Of a stretch of 10,625 nt of DNA, positions 6,947 to 10,625 are shown in pieces. The translations under genes were made by a program, and so were the position numbers. Source of the stretch: an uncultured Lachnospiraceae bacterium (GTDB lineage Bacteria; Bacillota; Clostridia; Lachnospirales; Lachnospiraceae); the NCBI GenBank assembly GCA_910585255.1, contig CAJUEI010000127.1:1-10625 (forward strand), in the 5' to 3' direction. Under the pieces are notes generated by a model. That model did no database searches, was not told the origin of the DNA, and was given only the letters and a program-made list of their open reading frames with translations. How positions within the stretch are numbered: the first letter of the stretch is position 1; every line of letters starts with the position of its first letter.

Positions 6947-7276
6947 ATGAAAGAGCGAAACGAAGCGATTGCATACTGTCTTACCTATCAGGACGTCTAT
7001 GAGGACTATCCATTTCACGATCCAAACTGGTGTGTCATTCGGCATAAAAAAAATCAGCGGGTATTTGCATGGATATTTGAAAAAGACAATTATATATGGA
7101 TTAATGTCAAATGTGATCCAGAATGGAGAGAATTTTGGAGAAATGCGTATCAGGCAGTAAAACCGGCATATCATCTCAACAAACAGCATTGGAATTCCAT
7201 TATACTAGACGGAACCATACCCGATCAAGATATTTATAAAATGATTCGAGAGAGTTATTTTTTAACCCAAAAATAA
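6947..7276 (+). CDS. MmcQ/YjbR-family protein
   Basis: 109 residues, a small alpha/beta protein. The family signature PAYHLNKQHWNSIILDG (residues 73-89; His76, His81, Trp82) is clear, with an upstream VFAWIFEKDNYIWINVKCDP strand region. YjbR-like proteins have a CyaY-like/DNA-binding-type fold but no settled biochemical role. It begins 16 bp after the GDPD stop behind AAGGGA/AGGAAA, so it belongs to the same operon. Length is normal for the family. Confidence 0.85.
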   Translation: MKERNEAIAYCLTYQDVYEDYPFHDPNWCVIRHKKNQRVFAWIFEKDNYIWINVKCDPEWREFWRNAYQAVKPAYHLNKQHWNSIILDGTIPDQDIYKMIRESYFLTQK

Positions 7277-7298
7277 ACACAAGGAGAACAGATAAAAT

Positions 7299-8321
7299 AT
7301 GAGATATCCAAAGTTTTTAAAGAAAAACGGTACAATCGGGTTTGTGGCACCATCCTTTGGCTGTAATATCGAACCCTATCGAACAGCATTTTTGCACGCC
7401 CAAGAGAAATTAAAGCAGCTAGGCTATGCTACTGCATTAGGACCAAATTGTTACAAAGGAGAAGGCATCGGTATCAGCAGTACTCCGAAGCAATGCGGAG
7501 AAGAACTGACAGAAGAATACTGCAGCAAAAGAAGTGATATTTTAATCTCCTGCGGCGGCGGTGAATTGATGTGTGAAGACTTGGACTATATTGACTTTGA
7601 ACGGATCAAAAAAGCCGATCCCAAGTGGTTTATGGGCTATTCCGACAATACCAATTTTACCTACTTGCTTTCTACTATCTGTGATACGGCTTCTGTCTAT
7701 GGACCTTGTGCCTCAGCATTTGGAATGGAACCCTGGCATCCGTCTCTAGAAGATGCATTTGACATTCTAACCGGAGAAAAAAATAGCTGTTCGGGATATG
7801 ACGGCTGGGAAAAAGAATCCTTAAAATCAGAAGAACATCCGTTAGCCCCGTATCACATTACAGAAAAACGAAAAATCAAACGAGTTCCAGATCAAACTAT
7901 TACAATAAAGGGACGTTTACTGGGAGGCTGTATGGACTGTCTGGTAAACTTGTTAGGAACAAAATACGATAAAACAAAAGAATTTATAGAGACCTATAGA
8001 GAAGACGGCATTATCTGGTTTTTAGAGTCCTGTGATTTAAACGCAATGTCTATCCGCAGGGCAATGTGGCAGATGGAGCATGCAGGGTGGTTTCAATATA
8101 CAAAAGGCTTTTTAATCGGACGTCCGATGCAGTTTGGAACCGAATGTATGGGATTAGACTGTGACAGAGCCGTACTTGGTGCCGTCAGTCATTATCAGGT
8201 ACCAATCATTATGGATATAGATTTAGGACATCTGCCCCCAATGATGCCGATAATATGCGGGGCAAAGGCAAAAGTTACCAGTCAATCCAACGAAATCCAA
8301 ATAATCTATCAATTAGACTAA
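7299..8321 (+). CDS. S66 family serine carboxypeptidase (LdcA/MccF-like)
   Basis: 340 residues. The S66 catalytic triad is visible: Ser115 in MGYSDNT, Glu243 in WFLES, and His311 in DLGHLPP. The N-terminal half has the IGFVAPS and ISCGGGE motifs of the family. Members cleave amide bonds next to D- or modified residues: LD-carboxypeptidase A in murein tetrapeptide recycling, or MccF, which inactivates microcin C-type peptide-nucleotides. The length (340 rather than about 300) and layout favour the MccF-like branch. No signal peptide, so cytosolic. AAGGAG at 7281-7286 precedes the ATG by 12 nt. Last gene of the operon; a terminator hairpin follows 70 bp downstream. Confidence 0.9.
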   Translation: MRYPKFLKKNGTIGFVAPSFGCNIEPYRTAFLHAQEKLKQLGYATALGPNCYKGEGIGISSTPKQCGEELTEEYCSKRSDILISCGGGELMCEDLDYIDFERIKKADPKWFMGYSDNTNFTYLLSTICDTASVYGPCASAFGMEPWHPSLEDAFDILTGEKNSCSGYDGWEKESLKSEEHPLAPYHITEKRKIKRVPDQTITIKGRLLGGCMDCLVNLLGTKYDKTKEFIETYREDGIIWFLESCDLNAMSIRRAMWQMEHAGWFQYTKGFLIGRPMQFGTECMGLDCDRAVLGAVSHYQVPIIMDIDLGHLPPMMPIICGAKAKVTSQSNEIQIIYQLD

Positions 8322-8388
8322 ACTCCAACGTTCTAAATAAACCGAAATCTAAATCCAGATACCAAACCATATTACTATAAAAACAGTG

Positions 8389-8422
8389 TGAGTCAGAAAA
8401 GTTTGTTCTTCTTTCTGACTCA
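8389..8422. terminator. Shared terminator hairpin between convergent genes
   Basis: TGAGTCAGAAA (8389-8399) pairs perfectly with TTTCTGACTCA (8412-8422), giving 11 bp and a 12-nt loop. On the minus strand the stem is followed by CACTGTTTTTA, a usable U-tract for the DUF4317 gene; on the plus strand only a T-rich run (TCTATCTGTCTTAT) follows. It may serve both directions. The rest of 8322-8468 is AT-rich with nothing else recognisable. Confidence 0.65.
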
Positions 8423-8468
8423 TCTATCTGTCTTATACAACCATACTATTATCACATTTACCTTACAT

Positions 8469-8594
8469 TTTAACCTCATCAAGGAAGTCTCCCGCTTCTA
8501 AGCCGCTAAGGCGAAAGCGGTGGGTTGGGACTCGCGATAGCAGCTATGAGGTTATGAGCAAGTAGCGAAGCGGATTGCGAATATCCGATTTGAC
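8469..8594 (+). repeat. Structured intergenic repeat, copy 2 (126 bp)
   Basis: Same orientation and same ends (TTTAACCTCATC to CGATTTGAC) as the copy at 5106-5269. The outer stem AACCTCAT/ATGAGGTT (8472-8479/8546-8553) is kept, and the inner stem is a perfect CCGCTT/AAGCGG (8492-8497/8515-8520). It has one extra T (8490) and lacks 39 nt, so the 10-bp hairpin and half of the next stem are gone. Its right end abuts the stop codon of the minus-strand DUF4317 gene. Confidence 0.9.
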
Positions 8595-9878
8595 TCAAAG
8601 TGATGGAACCTCCAAAACAGTATTCACTCCATTGATAGTAGCAACTTCATCCTCTGCAATCGGAATCACCAGATATTTCTGACCGTCAATTCTCTGAGCC
8701 ATAATCTTTTGGGCGGTTTCTTCTGTAGTCTTTACAATAAGATGTCCCTGTTCCGATTCTAATGTGGCAGCCGCTTCCGCCTTTACTGATTCAATCTGTA
8801 CTTTCTGCTCTTCTACCTGCTGTGTTAAAACGTCCACTTGCTGCTGCAGATCAAACTCTTTTTGTTTCTGCTCCTGAATCGTAAGTGCCTTTTTATCGAT
8901 TAAAGCTTCTACCTTGGGCAGTGCCTCAGAAAATTCTTCTGTATAAGAACGTTTAATCTGCCTAGAAAATTCCTCCGGTACACCGATTTCTTCCAACATT
9001 GTCTGTACAGAAGCCGGAGTCAGAACAAAAGGCTCCTCCGATTCCGTTTCCTCTCCCTCTGGAAATTGTTCCTCCAACATTTGATTTAGATTTTGCTGCA
9101 TTTCCAAAAAATACAAATTGTCCGTTGCCTTTTCTGCCCCAAGTGTTTCCTGAAAAATAGTCTGAAACGTTTCTTTTTGTTCGGCAGCAGTTGCAACAGG
9201 CTGGCAGCCGAAAAAACCTTTTATAAATTCATGATGTGTTTCTTTTGGATTTTTATTATAATACAAAACAGAGTGGACATCACTGCTCCTGTCGGTAAAG
9301 GCAGGAAATAAAAATCCTGTCTCCGGGACACCAACGATCCAGTCACGGATACGTGCTCCAATTCGGTTTTCCTCTGCATAATAACCTAGAGCCGGTTTAG
9401 AAAGAGTAACAGGACAAAGGGCACAAAGAAGATAGGAAAATACCTCTTCCGATTCCTCTAAATTCTGTCGATCCGTTGTCTTTTTCATAACATCATAAGA
9501 ATCATAAAAAATAAGAATTAAATAATTTCCTACAAAATCATAGTGTTCCACAATTTGTTCATAGAGTCGTTCTAATAGGTCATCATTCTTTAATTGACTT
9601 TCTTTTACCCCCATTAGAAACTGCTGTCTGCCGCCGGAAAATTCCTGCTCCATTGGGAAGTGAAGCTCTAAAAGCTGGTTGCCTAGAGAACCGGAAAGCG
9701 TTTTTTTGGCAATTTCAAGGTATTTGTAAAATTCGTCTTCTTTTAAATTAAGGAAGGTTTCTGATAAACGCAGAACGATATTTTTTTCAGAATCTACATA
9801 GCAGCCACATAACTTTGTAAAGCTGCAGCCATTTTTGGTAAAACGTTTTTTTAATTCCAATACATCTTTTTTATTCAT
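8595..9878 (-). CDS. DUF4317 family protein
   Basis: 427 residues from an ATG at 9878-9876, preceded by GAAAGGA (9887-9893) at 8 nt. The frame stays open upstream, but that part has no ribosome binding site and runs through the structured element. The N-terminus (MNKKDVLELKKRF, then CGCYVD, EFYKYLEIAKKTLSG, GRQQFL) and the middle (YDFVGNYLILIFYDSYDV, ALCPVTLSKPALGY, NRIGARIRDWIVG, DRSSDVHSVLYY) match DUF4317 as I know it, a family common in Lachnospiraceae with no known function. Residues about 335-376 (QEQKQKEF onward) form a Gln/Glu-rich coiled coil. A short beta-rich tail follows (YLVIPIAEDEVATINGVN). No signal peptide or membrane segment. The stop codon touches the structured repeat. Confidence 0.9.
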   Translation of the reverse strand: MNKKDVLELKKRFTKNGCSFTKLCGCYVDSEKNIVLRLSETFLNLKEDEFYKYLEIAKKTLSGSLGNQLLELHFPMEQEFSGGRQQFLMGVKESQLKNDDLLERLYEQIVEHYDFVGNYLILIFYDSYDVMKKTTDRQNLEESEEVFSYLLCALCPVTLSKPALGYYAEENRIGARIRDWIVGVPETGFLFPAFTDRSSDVHSVLYYNKNPKETHHEFIKGFFGCQPVATAAEQKETFQTIFQETLGAEKATDNLYFLEMQQNLNQMLEEQFPEGEETESEEPFVLTPASVQTMLEEIGVPEEFSRQIKRSYTEEFSEALPKVEALIDKKALTIQEQKQKEFDLQQQVDVLTQQVEEQKVQIESVKAEAAATLESEQGHLIVKTTEETAQKIMAQRIDGQKYLVIPIAEDEVATINGVNTVLEVPSL

Positions 9879-9886
9879 AAATAAAA

Positions 9887-9893
9887 TCCTTTC
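9887..9893 (-). promoter_or_regulatory. Ribosome binding site of the DUF4317 gene
   Basis: On the minus strand GAAAGGA lies 8 nt before the ATG at 9878. The in-frame ATG at 9899 has no such site, so 9878 is the chosen start. Confidence 0.75.
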
Positions 9894-9929
9894 ATTCATA
9901 ATAAGCAGAGTTTGGTGGGGTCCTTGTCT

Positions 9930-9958
9930 ATTATAAGTGGTAAAAGAAAAAAATACAA
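9930..9958 (-). promoter_or_regulatory. Sigma-A-type promoter of the DUF4317 gene
   Basis: Minus strand: TTGTAT (9958-9953), 17 nt, then a consensus TATAAT (9935-9930). This gives a leader of roughly 45 nt before the ATG. It lies between the structured element and the gene, so the gene does not need transcription through that element. Confidence 0.6.
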
Positions 9959-9980
9959 TGAAAAATAAACGAATAACGAA

Positions 9981-10222
9981 GGGGACGCCAGAGTGGTTCA
10001 GTTCCCGCTGTTCCGCTCTCTGGAAAGAAGAAGCTCTAAGACTTCTGAATGTAAGTGTATCCGACCGGACGGACCGGGGTGCAATTCGCCCGTGCTGCGG
10101 GCTAAACACACCCCTTTTTTGCCATCAGAAGATGGCAAAAATCCTATAGATCGACAGAAGTCTAAGAGCTTCTAGCTTTCCTCCGAAGTCACAGCGTGCT
10201 CTGAAGCACTCTGGCTGTGTTG
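9981..10222. ncRNA. Candidate structured RNA, left copy (strand unresolved)
   Basis: A multi-branched fold can be drawn by eye. A closing stem GGAAAG/CTTTCC (10022-10027/10176-10181) continues into a 19-position helix 10029-10047/10155-10173 with a single central mismatch. Inside it are GGGGTG/CACCCC (10076-10081/10109-10114) enclosing GCCCG/CGGGC (10088-10092/10098-10102), and an 11-bp hairpin 10116-10126/10131-10141. Outside are CCAGAG/CTCTGG (9988-9993/10018-10023) and CACAGC/GCTGTG (10190-10195/10214-10219) capped by GTGCT/AGCAC. Minus-strand transcription would diverge from the AT-rich spacer toward DUF4317; plus-strand transcription would start near 9966. The central helix mismatch is U-U on minus and A-A on plus. 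Family not recognised; raiA and other Clostridia ncRNA families in Rfam should be compared. Confidence 0.55.
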
Positions 10223-10309
10223 TCTCACAATTTACGTTTTTTCTTTCTCTTTGCGTTTTTTCTGTCATTGTTTGATTGTTTAGGGCTTTTGTGTTTTTGA
10301 ATGAGTTTG

Positions 10310-10375
10310 AAAAATAAAGAGTAGGAATGGATTGTTAGGAATTGTTTAAAAAATAAAGAGTAGGGTTGGATTGTT
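10310..10375 (+). repeat. Two 27-nt direct repeats in an AT-rich spacer
   Basis: 10310-10336 and 10349-10375 share 25 of 27 bases (AAAAATAAAGAGTAGG, two differing bases, TGGATTGTT) with a 39-bp period. The surrounding spacer 10223-10484 is AT-rich, has no coding frame, and shows no convincing -35/-10 pair on either strand. The repeats could be regulator sites for divergent transcripts. Confidence 0.75.
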
Positions 10376-10484
10376 GTGAAATTATGAAAAGATGAAAAAG
10401 GAAATTAGTGTTATTTTATTTTTTTCTGAAGTATAGAAAAATTTTCTTTTATGGATAAATGAATCAATCTTAAATGTACAGGGG

Positions 10485-10625
10485 GAAAAGACAGCTAGAG
10501 TGGGGAAGCTATCCCTTGTCGCTGTGACTTCGGAGGAAAGTTAGAACGTCTTATACTTCTGTCGATTTACTAGGATTTTTGCCATCTTCTGATGGCAAAA
10601 AAGGGGTGTGTTTAGCCCGCAGCAC
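10485..10625. ncRNA. Candidate structured RNA, right copy, inverted and cut by the window edge
   Basis: The reverse complement of 10522-10625 aligns with 10092-10194. The stretch 10571-10625 is a perfect 55-bp inverted match to 10092-10146 and runs off the window, so the full match is longer. The conserved block GCTGTGACTTCGGAGGAAAG (10521-10540) is also identical. The hairpin next to it keeps its base (ACAGC with GCTGT, 10491-10495/10521-10525) and an AGAGTG strand, while its tip is a different sequence (GGGA/TCCC instead of GTGCT/AGCAC). The remaining half of this copy is outside the window. Confidence 0.55.

Noticed and set aside
9930..9959. Plus-strand promoter TTATAA/TACAAT for the left structured element
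   Set aside because: The -35 match is poor and it overlaps the better minus-strand promoter. It was kept only as an open possibility for strand choice.
9981..10023. tRNA-like start (GGGGACGCCAGAGTGGTTCA)
   Set aside because: It resembles the D-arm region of some tRNAs, but there is no matching acceptor 3' strand, anticodon stem or T-arm at the proper distances.
9879..10109. N-terminal extension of the DUF4317 gene
   Set aside because: The open frame upstream of 9878 has no ribosome binding site, crosses the likely promoter and the structured element, and does not resemble the family.
10116..10141. Hairpin with flanking T and A runs that looks like a bidirectional terminator
   Set aside because: The T and A runs pair with each other inside the stem, and no U-tract follows on either strand. 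It is nested inside a larger helix and fits better as part of the structured element.
10521..10540. GGAGGAAAG block similar to a conserved RNase P RNA segment
   Set aside because: The rest of the RNase P core (other conserved regions, overall length) is not visible, and two inverted copies would be unusual.

Overview
The window looks like chromosome of a low-GC anaerobic Firmicute, most likely a Clostridia/Lachnospiraceae member. The evidence is AT-rich DNA, strong AGGAGG-type ribosome binding sites, densely overlapping genes, and a DUF4317 protein, a family I associate with Lachnospiraceae and relatives. No rRNA, tRNA, CRISPR array or transposase gene is visible.

Region 1 (1-4092, + strand) is a five-gene, translationally coupled cluster that enters from the left edge: a membrane GT-C-like protein fused to a phosphoribulokinase/uridine-kinase-type domain, a HAD phosphatase, a GtrA-family membrane protein, a GT2 polyprenyl-phosphate-sugar-synthase-like glycosyltransferase, and an atypical GDPD/PI-PLC-fold protein. 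Read together they suggest a lipid-linked sugar donor made inside the cell (GT2), moved across the membrane (GtrA) and used by a GT-C transferase, with a phosphorylation/dephosphorylation branch (kinase, HAD, GDPD-like). A long AT-rich hairpin with a T-tract (4193-4240) probably ends the unit.

Region 2 (4341-5105) holds an unrecognised charged, helical protein and a 59-residue DUF3006-like protein. A 164-bp structured repeat follows directly after the stop codon of the small gene.

Region 3 (5291-8321, + strand) is a four-gene operon of housekeeping or turnover type: Cof-type HAD phosphatase (TTG start), canonical glycerophosphodiester phosphodiesterase, MmcQ/YjbR-like protein, and an S66 (LdcA/MccF) serine carboxypeptidase. 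A shared terminator hairpin lies at 8389-8422, and a second, shorter copy of the structured repeat lies at 8469-8594.

Region 4 (8595-10625) contains the convergent minus-strand DUF4317 gene with its own promoter. Beyond it, two inverted copies of a highly structured element (9981-10222 and 10485 to the right edge) flank an AT-rich spacer with 27-nt direct repeats. The two element copies share a perfect 55-bp stretch that runs into the window edge. Elsewhere their sequences differ while a hairpin is kept, which is the best indication here of an undescribed, or at least unannotated, structured RNA pair. The right copy is cut by the window.
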